From assembly GCA_963834015.1 (NCBI GenBank), contig CAWIAG010000002.1, positions 620,001-684,000 of the forward strand: DNA of 64,000 nt, given 5' to 3'. The notes below the pieces were generated by a model. That model saw nothing but the letters and a program-made list of their open reading frames with translations, was not told the DNA's origin and did no database searches. Within the stretch, counting starts at the first letter, position 1. The number at the start of each line of letters is the position of its first letter. A program made the position numbers and the translations under genes. Shown one piece after another: positions 26,700-35,300 of the stretch. Source of the DNA: FEN-1297 sp963834015. GTDB taxonomy: Bacteria > Bacteroidota > Ignavibacteria > Ignavibacteriales > Ignavibacteriaceae.

Positions 26700-28175
26700 A
26701 TGAATTTCGGTCAATTTAAAGATTTGTCTAAAGAATACAATTTAATACCTGTTTATGAAGTAATTACAGCAGATTTACTTACTCCTGTTCTCGCATACCT
26801 AAAAATACGTGAAAAAGGGAAGCAGAATTTCCTTCTTGAATCTGTAGAGGGCTCATCAAGTTTAGCACGGTATTCTTTTATCGGTAAAAATCCGGAATTA
26901 ATAATTCGCAATAAATACTTAGAAATTACAGAGCATGTAAACGGAACTTCAAAGGTAATGCATAAAAGTATTTTCGAATATATCCGCGAAGAGCTAAAAA
27001 AATACAAACAGCCTAAGCTGGAAGCCATCCCGTATTTTACAGGTGGAATTGTGGGCTATCTTGGTTATGAAAACATAGCTCTTATTGAAAATGTGATAAA
27101 ATTTAATTCTGAAAGTTTCAACAATCCAGATTCAATCTTTGGAATTTACAATACAATTTTGGCTTTCGATCATTATAAACATCAAATTATACTGATAACC
27201 AATGTAAAAATCGAAAGCGACACAAACCTTGAAGCTTTATATGATGAAGCAAAAAAGAAATTAGCATCGCTTCGACAAGAGCTTAAAAAACCTGTTGATT
27301 ACAATTCCGACTTTAGACTTTCCGGTGAAGTAAAAGAATATTTTGACCCTGAAGAGTATTACCGCCAGGTAGAAGCTGGCAAACGTAATATTGTTGAGGG
27401 GGATATTTTCCAAATTGTACTGTCCCAAAGATTTTCTTCCGGATATAAAGGAGATTTATTAAATGTTTACCGTGCTCTTAGAATAATAAATCCATCTCCT
27501 TATATGTATTATCAAGAATTTGAAAATGATTTTACGGTAATCGGTACATCACCGGAAGATCTTTTGAGAGTGAAAAACAGGAAAACGCAAGTATTACCTA
27601 TTGCTGGAACCCGTCGCCGCGGTAGAACTGAGCAAGAAGATACTGAACTTGAAAAGGATATGGTCAACGACCCAAAAGAACAAGCAGAACACACAATGCT
27701 TGTAGATTTAGGAAGAAATGATTTAGGTAGAGTTTGTAAATATGGCTCGGTTACAGTTACTGAGAGAATGCGAGTTCAAAGATATTCCCATGTAATGCAC
27801 ATGGTTTCCAAAGTCGAAGGAGAATTAGCTGATGATAAGGATTCCATAGACGCATTAAAGTCCTGTTTCCCCGCAGGTACTGTATCAGGAGCCCCAAAAA
27901 TCCGAGCTATACAACTGATAGACAAATATGAAAAAAAAGAAAGAAATGTTTATGCAGGTGCCGTTGGTTATCTTGATTTTTCAGGCAATCTTGATATGTG
28001 CATTGCAATAAGAACCTTATTTGCGAAGAAGGATTTTATTTACTGGCAAGCCGGAGCGGGAATAGTGGCTGATAGCCAGCCGGTACTTGAAGCTAAGGAA
28101 ATAAGAAATAAATCTGCGGTGCTGATTAATGCATTAAAATATGCTGAGGTAATCGATGAAAATATTGGTAATTGA
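26700..28175 (+). CDS. trpE: Anthranilate synthase component I
   Basis: Converts chorismate to anthranilate using ammonia from TrpG. It has 491 residues, normal length. The feedback-binding N-terminal region includes LLESVEGSSSLARYSFIG near 43-60, with the Trp-binding LLES motif. The chorismate-binding domain carries EGDIFQIVLSQRF, GTSPEDLLRV, LPIAGTRRRGRTEQED, FPAGTVSGAPKIRA and YAGAVGYLDF. First gene of the operon; its ATG lies 11 bases after the T-tract of the attenuator. Its end overlaps trpG by 20 bases, so the two subunits are translationally coupled. Confidence 0.97.
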   Translation: MNFGQFKDLSKEYNLIPVYEVITADLLTPVLAYLKIREKGKQNFLLESVEGSSSLARYSFIGKNPELIIRNKYLEITEHVNGTSKVMHKSIFEYIREELKKYKQPKLEAIPYFTGGIVGYLGYENIALIENVIKFNSESFNNPDSIFGIYNTILAFDHYKHQIILITNVKIESDTNLEALYDEAKKKLASLRQELKKPVDYNSDFRLSGEVKEYFDPEEYYRQVEAGKRNIVEGDIFQIVLSQRFSSGYKGDLLNVYRALRIINPSPYMYYQEFENDFTVIGTSPEDLLRVKNRKTQVLPIAGTRRRGRTEQEDTELEKDMVNDPKEQAEHTMLVDLGRNDLGRVCKYGSVTVTERMRVQRYSHVMHMVSKVEGELADDKDSIDALKSCFPAGTVSGAPKIRAIQLIDKYEKKERNVYAGAVGYLDFSGNLDMCIAIRTLFAKKDFIYWQAGAGIVADSQPVLEAKEIRNKSAVLINALKYAEVIDENIGN

Positions 28176-28722
28176 TAATTATGATTCATTCACTTATAAC
28201 CTTGTTCAACTATTAGGGAAATTTAATTGTGAACTAATAGTAAAAAGGAACGATGAAATTTCTGAAACAGAAATCAGAGATTTAAATCCCGATAAAATTT
28301 TAGTTTCGCCCGGCCCAGGGAGGCCTGAAGATGCAAATGCATCAATTACGGTGTTTCAAAAATTCGGGGATAGAATTCCTATTCTGGGTGTATGTCTCGG
28401 TCATCAGGCTCTGGGATATGTCTACGGCGGGAAAGTAATAAAAGCTCCTGTTCTAATGCATGGTAAAACTTCAAATATTAACCATGACAAAAGAACAATT
28501 TTCAAGGACTTACCGCAAGATTTCAGGGCCACACGATATCATTCATTAATTATTGAAAGAGAATCATTACCCAATTCACTCGAAATTTCTGCAGAAACTA
28601 ATGACGGTTGTATAATGGGAGTAAGGCATAAAGAATTTCCAGTTGAAGGGATTCAGTTCCACCCGGAATCATTCTTAACGGATGAAGGATATAGAATTAT
28701 TAAAAATTGGTTGGCATTATGA
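28156..28722 (+). CDS. trpG: Anthranilate synthase component II (glutamine amidotransferase)
   Basis: A 188-residue class I glutamine amidotransferase that supplies ammonia to TrpE. Catalytic Cys80 is in GVCLGHQALG, and His and Glu are in GIQFHPESFLTDEG. VSPGPGRPEDA is the oxyanion region and HGKTSNINHD is typical of TrpG/PabA. No separate pabB or pabA is seen in this window, so it might also serve 4-aminobenzoate synthesis. It overlaps trpE by 20 bases and trpD by the ATGA tetranucleotide. Confidence 0.95.
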   Translation: MKILVIDNYDSFTYNLVQLLGKFNCELIVKRNDEISETEIRDLNPDKILVSPGPGRPEDANASITVFQKFGDRIPILGVCLGHQALGYVYGGKVIKAPVLMHGKTSNINHDKRTIFKDLPQDFRATRYHSLIIERESLPNSLEISAETNDGCIMGVRHKEFPVEGIQFHPESFLTDEGYRIIKNWLAL

Positions 28723-29738
28723 TAAAAGAATATTTAGAAAAAGTAATAGATAAAGAAGATTTGTCTTATAATGAGTCATACACTGCAATGACTGAAATAA
28801 TGAGTGGTGAAGTTAATAATTCTCATCTAGCAGGATTTCTTATAGCTCTTAAATCGAAAGGGGAAAAGCCGGCAGAGGTAGCGGGTTTTGCAAAAGCAAT
28901 GCAGGAAAAAAGTATAAGAATAAACTGTAATGATGATAATGTAATTGACGTATGCGGCACAGGTGGAGATAATTCCGGCAGTTTTAATATTTCTACAGCG
29001 GCCGCATTTGTAGCAGCTGGCGCCGGTGTTACTGTAGCAAAACACGGCAACCGTTCCATTTCAAGCAAAAGCGGCAGTGCTGATGTTCTACAGGTACTTG
29101 GCATTAATATAAATCTGACAAAAGAACAATCCGAAGAGTCTCTTAATAATATCGGGATCGCATTTCTCTTTGCACCATTGTATCATCCTGCGATGAAGTA
29201 TGCCGCACCGGTACGCAAAGAACTTGGTATGAAAACGGTATTTAATATGCTTGGCCCTTTAACAAACCCTGCAAGAGTTAAAAAACAAATTATCGGCACG
29301 TTTAATATTAAAGCAGCAAGTACAATGGCAGAAGCTGCTAAGTTCCTTGATCTTAAAAAGGTATGCTTCCTTTGCGGCAGCGATAAATATGATGAAATAT
29401 ATCTAGGAGATAAGACTGAAGTTCACGAATACAACGCGGGGAAAGAGATTAAATCATATACATTATCTAACATATCATTTAACTATCCATTAATACAATT
29501 CAACGATATAAAAGGTGATACTCCGGAAGTAAACGCACAAATAATTTTAGATATATTTAAAGGTAAGAATAAAAACGGAGCATTCCACACTGTTGCTGCA
29601 AATACCGCCTTAGCATTATATGCGGCTGATTATTCAGACAATCTGGAAGAATGCAAAATGGCAGCGGAGTATTCGATACTAAGCGGAGCAGCAATGGCAA
29701 AGCTAAATGAATTTAAAAAATTCAGCGGAACAGATTAA
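28719..29738 (+). CDS. trpD: Anthranilate phosphoribosyltransferase
   Basis: Joins anthranilate to PRPP. The start is taken as ATG 28719, which overlaps the trpG stop as ATGA; a longer frame from TTG 28707 lacks support. PRPP/anthranilate motifs: VCGTGGDNSGSFNIST, VAKHGNRSISSKSGSADVL, YHPAMKYAAPVRKELG and FNMLGPLTNPA. About 339 residues, normal. The stop at 29738 lies 34 bases before the preferred trpC start. Confidence 0.96.
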   Translation: MIKEYLEKVIDKEDLSYNESYTAMTEIMSGEVNNSHLAGFLIALKSKGEKPAEVAGFAKAMQEKSIRINCNDDNVIDVCGTGGDNSGSFNISTAAAFVAAGAGVTVAKHGNRSISSKSGSADVLQVLGININLTKEQSEESLNNIGIAFLFAPLYHPAMKYAAPVRKELGMKTVFNMLGPLTNPARVKKQIIGTFNIKAASTMAEAAKFLDLKKVCFLCGSDKYDEIYLGDKTEVHEYNAGKEIKSYTLSNISFNYPLIQFNDIKGDTPEVNAQIILDIFKGKNKNGAFHTVAANTALALYAADYSDNLEECKMAAEYSILSGAAMAKLNEFKKFSGTD

Positions 29739-29772
29739 AAATTATTTCAATATTAAAGATTTTACATTAAAA

Positions 29773-30561
29773 ATGAACTTCTTAACTGAAATATTAAATA
29801 CAAAAAAAGATGAAATCTCCGATCTTAAGAAAAGGTTTTCCTTTAATTCGTTTCGTGAAATGGAATTCTTTAATCGCCAACCCTTGAGCTTTTATAATGA
29901 TGCTATCTCCGGCAAAGCCATTTCAATAATTGCCGAAATAAAAAAAGCAAGTCCGTCAAAGGGAATTATAAGGGAAGATTTTAATCATATAGCTATAGCA
30001 AAATCTTATTTTAGCGGAACGGTAAACGCTGTCTCCGTACTTACAGATCAAAACTATTTTAAAGGAGATATAAATTTTTTAAATGAAATAGCTAAGATTA
30101 AAAAAGCTCCCCTGCTTAGAAAAGATTTTATTATTGATAGCATACAGATTTTTGAGGCAAAAGCAAACGGTGCGGATATGATTCTACTTATTTGCGAAGC
30201 GCTTTCACAGGAGCAAATAAAAGATTTTGCAGGACTCGCAGTCGAAATAGGTTTAGAGGTATTGCTTGAATTGCATTCCATAAATCAATTGGAAAAAATT
30301 GATTTTAGTTTAAATAAGATAATTGGTGTTAATAACCGGAACCTGGAAAACTTTAAAGTTGATCTTTCTGTAACCGAAACGATCTCGGGTTACCTGCCTG
30401 ATAATGTTTTACTTGTCTCAGAAAGCGGCATAAGTAGTAAAGAACATATTGATTACATTCGTAATGCCGGCACAGATGCAATTTTAGTCGGCGAACACCT
30501 GATGAGATCATACAATATTGAAGAGAAGTTGAACGAACTTAAAACCTGGTGTAAAGAATAG
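29773..30561 (+). CDS. trpC: Indole-3-glycerol phosphate synthase
   Basis: Closes the indole ring from CdRP. The ATG at 29773 gives MNFLTEILNTKKDEI, matching the family start; an upstream in-frame ATG at 29707 lies inside trpD and is less likely. Motifs: IIAEIKKASPSKGII (catalytic Lys), VLTDQNYFKGDINFL, PLLRKDFIIDSIQI, LLELHS, GVNNRNLENFKVD, LLVSESGI and VGEHLM near the phosphate loop. About 262 residues as a stand-alone enzyme, not fused to TrpF. Confidence 0.95.
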   Translation: MNFLTEILNTKKDEISDLKKRFSFNSFREMEFFNRQPLSFYNDAISGKAISIIAEIKKASPSKGIIREDFNHIAIAKSYFSGTVNAVSVLTDQNYFKGDINFLNEIAKIKKAPLLRKDFIIDSIQIFEAKANGADMILLICEALSQEQIKDFAGLAVEIGLEVLLELHSINQLEKIDFSLNKIIGVNNRNLENFKVDLSVTETISGYLPDNVLLVSESGISSKEHIDYIRNAGTDAILVGEHLMRSYNIEEKLNELKTWCKE

Positions 30562-30606
30562 CCGGGAGTAATTAAATGCTACAATTTTTGTTTAAAGGAT
30601 ATAAAC

Positions 30607-31227
30607 TTGAAAGTTAAAATTTGCGGGATAACTAATCTTGAAGATGCAATAATGTGTGAAACGTCCGGATCCGACGCACTTGGATTTATATTTTATAATG
30701 GAAGTAAGAGATATATATCTCCTGATACAGCGCGAGAAATTACAAAATCACTTTCTCCATTTACAATGAAGGTAGGTGTATTTGTAAACGAAACAATTGA
30801 GAATATTAATAAAACTGCGGTTGAAGTAAAATTAAATGTTGTACAACTCCATTGTGATGAGTACCCGGAAAGGATAAATAATATTTCGATTCCGGTAATT
30901 AAGGCTTTTAGAGTTAATGATAACTTCAATTATGGAATCTTGGAAAATTATCCTGATTCATATTATTTGCTGGACACATATTCAAATACCGGTTACGGCG
31001 GAACCGGGAAAATCTTTAACTGGGGTAAAATTCCAACTAAATATAAAAGCAAGATTATTTTAGCGGGAGGCATTTCAATTGAAAATCTTGAAGAAATATA
31101 TACAATTGTTCGACCGGCTGGTATAGATCTTTCTTCATCACTTGAGTCCGAACCGGGTAAAAAGGATAAAGAAAAAGTAAAGAAATTCTTCAATAAACTT
31201 AATGAATTGAAAGAAAAGATATGTTAA
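30607..31227 (+). CDS. trpF: Phosphoribosylanthranilate isomerase
   Basis: An Amadori isomerase producing CdRP, 206 residues in a TIM barrel. The start is TTG at 30607 giving MKVKICGIT with the catalytic Cys at residue 6. DALGFIFYNGSKRYI is the Phe-rich family motif, and the general acid Asp is in LLDTYSNTGYGGTG. ILAGGIS and IDLSSSLESEPGKKD form the phosphate site. The last codons overlap the DAHP synthase start by 7 bases. Confidence 0.95.
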   Translation: MKVKICGITNLEDAIMCETSGSDALGFIFYNGSKRYISPDTAREITKSLSPFTMKVGVFVNETIENINKTAVEVKLNVVQLHCDEYPERINNISIPVIKAFRVNDNFNYGILENYPDSYYLLDTYSNTGYGGTGKIFNWGKIPTKYKSKIILAGGISIENLEEIYTIVRPAGIDLSSSLESEPGKKDKEKVKKFFNKLNELKEKIC

Positions 31228-32255
31228 TTATCATGAAGCTGAATTCCTCTAAAGCTGATATTGAAAAAGTAAGAGACAGGATAAGCAGCAAAAAATGTGT
31301 ACCTCATGAAATACCAGGCGCAAATAAACTTGGCATCGGAATTACCGGTCCTACTACATTGCTCAATGAACAAGAATTTTTATGCCTCGAATCTGTGGAA
31401 GAGGTTATCAGAGTTACAAAACCGTATAAGCTTGTTAGCAGAGAGATGAAGCAGGAGAATACTATAATAAATCTTGATCAGGCTTGCATAGGGGGTGAAG
31501 AACTAGCAATAATTGCAGGACCTTGTTCCATTGAAAGTAAACAACAACTGTTTGATATTGCAGGTGAGCTTAAAGAAATGGGAATTAAATTCTTACGTGC
31601 TGGGGCTTTTAAGCCGAGAAGCAGTCCATATTCTTTTCAGGGATTGAAAGAAAAGGGATTGCTTTATCTTTCGGAAATTAAAAGAGAGCTTGGATTAAAA
31701 ATAGTTACCGAGGCTAAGGATACAAAAACACTTCCTCTAATAGCTGAAATTGCAGATATCATTCAAATCGGGGCCCGTAATATGCAAAACTTTTCTTTAC
31801 TGGAAGAAGCCGGCCAATTATCAAATGCAATTCTTCTTAAACGGGGAATGGCGGCAACGATAGAAGATCTATTAATGAGTGCTGAATATATTTTGTCTCA
31901 AGGGAACTTTAATGTAATTCTTTGTGAAAGAGGTATACGTACATTTGAAACTATGACAAGAAATACTCTTGACCTTAATGCCGTACCAATGATTAAAAAA
32001 AATTCTCACCTTCCGATTATAGTTGATCCTTCACATGCAATAGGAATTTGGGATAAAGTTACACCAATGGCAATGGCTGCAATTGCATGCGGCTCTGATG
32101 GCTTAATGGTTGAAGTACACAATCATCCGGACCAGGCTCTTTCAGATGGTTCGCAATCATTAACTCCAAAAAATTTTAGAAAACTTTTAGATAAGATCGG
32201 GCAGTTGGCTCCAATTGTCGATAGAAAGATAAATTATTATGCGAACGTCAGTTGA
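31221..32255 (+). CDS. aroF: 3-deoxy-7-phosphoheptulonate (DAHP) synthase, class I beta
   Basis: Condenses erythrose-4-phosphate and PEP, the first shikimate step. 344 residues: an N-terminal ferredoxin-like regulatory domain (about 1-75) typical of the I-beta form that may bind aromatic amino acids. The barrel follows with IAGPCSIESKQQL, FLRAGAFKPRSSPYSFQGL, QIGARNMQNF, LLKRGMAATIEDLLMSAEYI, LCERGIRTFE and LPIIVDPSHAIG. It is wedged between trpF and trpB, overlapping trpF by 7 bases and trpB by 17, so it shares the trp attenuator. The symbol aroF is used broadly for this class. Confidence 0.92.
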   Translation: MLIIMKLNSSKADIEKVRDRISSKKCVPHEIPGANKLGIGITGPTTLLNEQEFLCLESVEEVIRVTKPYKLVSREMKQENTIINLDQACIGGEELAIIAGPCSIESKQQLFDIAGELKEMGIKFLRAGAFKPRSSPYSFQGLKEKGLLYLSEIKRELGLKIVTEAKDTKTLPLIAEIADIIQIGARNMQNFSLLEEAGQLSNAILLKRGMAATIEDLLMSAEYILSQGNFNVILCERGIRTFETMTRNTLDLNAVPMIKKNSHLPIIVDPSHAIGIWDKVTPMAMAAIACGSDGLMVEVHNHPDQALSDGSQSLTPKNFRKLLDKIGQLAPIVDRKINYYANVS

Positions 32256-33438
32256 ATATAATTTCCCGGATACAAATGGGAGATTTGGTAAATACGGCGG
32301 TAAGTTTGTTCCTGAAACACTAATTACTCCGCTCAAAGAATTAGAAGATGTTTATTTCGAACTAATAAAAGATAGGTCATTTTTAGACGAACTTGACAAT
32401 CTGAATAAGAATTACACGGGCAGACCCACCCCGCTTACATTTGCAGATGGCTTAACAAAACACTATGGCAAAGCAAAAATTTATTTGAAGCGCGAAGATC
32501 TCTGCCATACCGGGGCACATAAAATTAATAATGCACTGGGACAAATCCTGATAGCAAAAAAACTAGGAAAAACCCGTATCATTGCGGAAACCGGTGCTGG
32601 ACAGCATGGTGTTGCAACTGCAACCGTATGCGCTAAGTTTGGCTTTAAATGTTTTGTCTATATGGGTGAAGTTGATATCGAAAGACAAAGCCCTAACGTT
32701 TTCCGGATGAAGCTACTCGGGGCAGAAGTAATACCAGTATCGTCTGGAAGCAGAACTTTAAAAGATGCTACCAATGAGGCTATCCGTGATTGGGTCGCAA
32801 ATGTTAAGGATACTCATTATATAATCGGTTCCGTAGTCGGCCCGCATCCTTATCCAATGATTGTCAGGGATTTCCAGTCAATTATAGGCAGAGAGGTTAA
32901 GGAGCAAATCATTAAAATTGAAGGCAGGCTGCCTGACTACATAGTTGCGTGTGTAGGCGGCGGGAGTAATTCTATTGGAATCTTCTATCCTTTCGTTAAT
33001 AGCGGAGTAAAGCTTTTAGGTGTTGAAGCTGCTGGCTACGGAATTAATACAAATAAACATTGCGCAACTTTAACGCTCGGACGAGAAGGTATATTCCAGG
33101 GAATGAAAACATATCTGCTCCAGGATGCGGATGGCCAAGTATCAGAAGTTCATTCAATTTCTGCCGGATTAGATTATCCGGGTGTGGGCCCCGAACATAG
33201 TTTTTTTAAAGATGAGGTTATTGCGGATTATTATTCAATAACCGATAATGAAGCCATAAAAGCAACTGAACTCTTATCCAGGCAAGAAGGGATAATTCCT
33301 GCTCTTGAGTCTGCTCATGCACTCGCATACTTGGAAAATCTTATGCCCCTGACTAACAAAAATGAAATCGTAATAGTTAATGTAAGCGGCAGGGGTGATA
33401 AAGATTTAAATACAATTAAAAATAGTTTGGGTTATTAA
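32239..33438 (+). CDS. trpB: Tryptophan synthase beta chain
   Basis: PLP enzyme that joins indole and serine. It has 399 residues, of the TrpB1 type. FGKYGGKFVPETLI opens the fold; PLP Lys95 is in HTGAHKINNALGQ, followed by AETGAGQHGVATA (catalytic Glu), VVGPHPYPMIVRDFQ and CVGGGSNSIGIFYPF for the cofactor phosphate. The ATG overlaps the DAHP synthase end by 17 bases, and the trpA ATG follows the TAA directly. Confidence 0.97.
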   Translation: MRTSVEYNFPDTNGRFGKYGGKFVPETLITPLKELEDVYFELIKDRSFLDELDNLNKNYTGRPTPLTFADGLTKHYGKAKIYLKREDLCHTGAHKINNALGQILIAKKLGKTRIIAETGAGQHGVATATVCAKFGFKCFVYMGEVDIERQSPNVFRMKLLGAEVIPVSSGSRTLKDATNEAIRDWVANVKDTHYIIGSVVGPHPYPMIVRDFQSIIGREVKEQIIKIEGRLPDYIVACVGGGSNSIGIFYPFVNSGVKLLGVEAAGYGINTNKHCATLTLGREGIFQGMKTYLLQDADGQVSEVHSISAGLDYPGVGPEHSFFKDEVIADYYSITDNEAIKATELLSRQEGIIPALESAHALAYLENLMPLTNKNEIVIVNVSGRGDKDLNTIKNSLGY

Positions 33439-34230
33439 ATGTCAATCATTAAAGAGTATATCAACCATAAAAACAATTTAAATGAAAAAATACTTTCAGT
33501 GTTTCTTACATCAGGCTTTCCTTGTAAAGAAAGTTTTCCTGAGCTTGCATTAAAAATCTTTGAAGCCGGTACAGATATGATAGAAATAGGATTTCCCTTC
33601 AGTGACCCTTTAGCCGACGGACCAATAATTCAGAGTTCATCTTATAAGGCTTTACAGGAAGGAATTAATCTTACTGCAACTTTTAATTATGTAAGTGAAA
33701 TTCGTAAACACACGGATAAACCTATAATCTTAATGGGTTATGCAAATCCTGTTTTATCATATGGAGTAAGCAACTTTGCACAACAAGCTAAGGCTTCAGG
33801 TGTAAACGGTATTATCATTCCTGATGTACCAATTGAAGAGTATGAGGATTTTTTCAGTAGCTATTTTTTAGGGCTTGACATCATTCTTCTTATTACACCG
33901 ACAACCACCGACGAAAGAATCAAATTGATAGATGAAAAAAGCAGCGGATTTGTGTATTGTGTTTCCGTAAGCGGGACAACCGGCCTTCATCATCAAAACA
34001 AAACCGCTGGAATTGAATTTATTAAACGCGCTCAAAATACTATAAGCAAAAATAAAATGCTTGCAGGTTTTGGTATTTCCAACGGAGATGATGCAAAAGC
34101 ATTCACGCCCTATTGTGACGGTGTTATTGTAGGCAGTGCCGTAATTAAATCTCTTATGGATGACGATAAAGATTATTGTGGCACAATTAAGCTCGTAAAA
34201 AGTTTAAAACATGCATTGCTAGGTTTCTAA
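33439..34230 (+). CDS. trpA: Tryptophan synthase alpha chain
   Basis: Cleaves indole-3-glycerol phosphate to indole, passed to TrpB through the complex tunnel. 263 residues. The catalytic Glu49 and Asp60 fall in MIEIGFPFSDPLADGP at the same positions as in E. coli. Other motifs: ILMGYANPVLSYG, GIIIPDVP, FVYCVSVSGTTG, and AGFGISNGDDA then GVIVGSAVIK for the phosphate. Last gene of the operon, abutting trpB (TAAATG). No clear terminator hairpin follows before the restriction gene. Confidence 0.97.
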   Translation: MSIIKEYINHKNNLNEKILSVFLTSGFPCKESFPELALKIFEAGTDMIEIGFPFSDPLADGPIIQSSSYKALQEGINLTATFNYVSEIRKHTDKPIILMGYANPVLSYGVSNFAQQAKASGVNGIIIPDVPIEEYEDFFSSYFLGLDIILLITPTTTDERIKLIDEKSSGFVYCVSVSGTTGLHHQNKTAGIEFIKRAQNTISKNKMLAGFGISNGDDAKAFTPYCDGVIVGSAVIKSLMDDDKDYCGTIKLVKSLKHALLGF

Positions 34231-34439
34231 GTTTAAAGTTTCTTTTATTTTGATAAGGTAACGATCGGTTTAATTGTAACTAATTTGGGATTATACTTTA
34301 CACTAATTGGTATTTAGAATCATTTTTTGTAAACCATTCCATCAAATAAGGTATTCCAATAAAAATAACTTGAAAGCTTCCATCTTCCAGATTTTTACTG
34401 ACTAATAAGCGAATTTAGATTTGTAGAAAAGTTGGTGGA

Positions 34440-35297
34440 CTATAGATATATCTTCAAGAAATTAATTGCATCTTTTTTGTTTTTGAATGATGCTTCTATT
34501 TTGTTCCCAGAATTATACTTAATAATTATTTCATATTTCGCCAATGGAAATTCTTGTTTTTTTTCTGAATATTTTTTGAGAATACTGATTGCTTCTACTA
34601 TTGTTATAGCAGTTGATTCTTCACCGAAAAGTGGAAGAATGATAACTTGTTCAATAAACCGACAAATTGAATCTGTTAATAAATCAAAGAATATATTTAC
34701 TTCTTTCTTATTTAGACGAATTAATTCTTTACCAACATTTAATTTATTAGAAAGTTTTTGCCAGCTATCTATTTTTTTCTTGAACTCTTTCTCGGATGTT
34801 TTTTCATTAAAATAAGCATCTATCCCATACATCCGAAATGCTTCAATAACAGTATCGTAATGGAAATGTAGGACTCCAAAACCGGATGATTTCAATTGAT
34901 TCAAAGCACCTTCTGTATACACCCCCGCAAGTACAACACCCATAAAGGGAGATGAACTTTTATACTTTTCAAAAAGCGGAATAATTGCACTTTGAATTTC
35001 CTGTGCTTTATTTCTTGAATGCTTTGTATGGCGCCTCCATGCGGATTCTATAAATGCAATAGGGATACCTATTGAACTTTCTGTCCCTCCGCGTTCAAGC
35101 ACATAGTCTAAGTTATGTTTGTTTCCTTTACCATCCGTCCATGAGACTTTTTTATTTCCCGGTCTGGCTTTTCGTATTCCCCCTTTGTCTAAGAATAGTT
35201 TATTCTCTTTAGCAAATTTTTCAAGATCGGGTTAAATGGCTAACTCTAAAAGTTCTCCGATAATTTGTCCGAATTTATGTGCTAATGATTGTGCCAT
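34440..35297 (-). pseudogene. Type II restriction endonuclease, interrupted by an in-frame stop
   Basis: The reading frame starts at ATG 35297, four bases after the methyltransferase stop, as MAQSLAHKFGQIIGELLELAI. A TAA follows at codon 22 (35234-35232), and the same frame resumes to 34440. After the stop there is no ATG, GTG or TTG until a GTG at 35102. The remaining 263 codons contain DKGGIRKARPG, LDYVLERGG and IAFIESAWRRHTKHSRNK, patterns seen in PD-(D/E)xK restriction enzymes next to N4/N6 methyltransferases. The family and cut site are not recognised. Either a nonsense mutation has silenced the enzyme or the base call is wrong. Confidence 0.7.
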
Positions 35298-35300
35298 ATA

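Noticed and set aside
28707..28718. Longer trpD from TTG
   Set aside because: ATG at 28719 gives an ATGA overlap with trpG and the normal family start.
29707..29772. Longer trpC from an ATG inside trpD
   Set aside because: The extra 22 residues do not match the TrpC N-terminus; ATG 29773 does.
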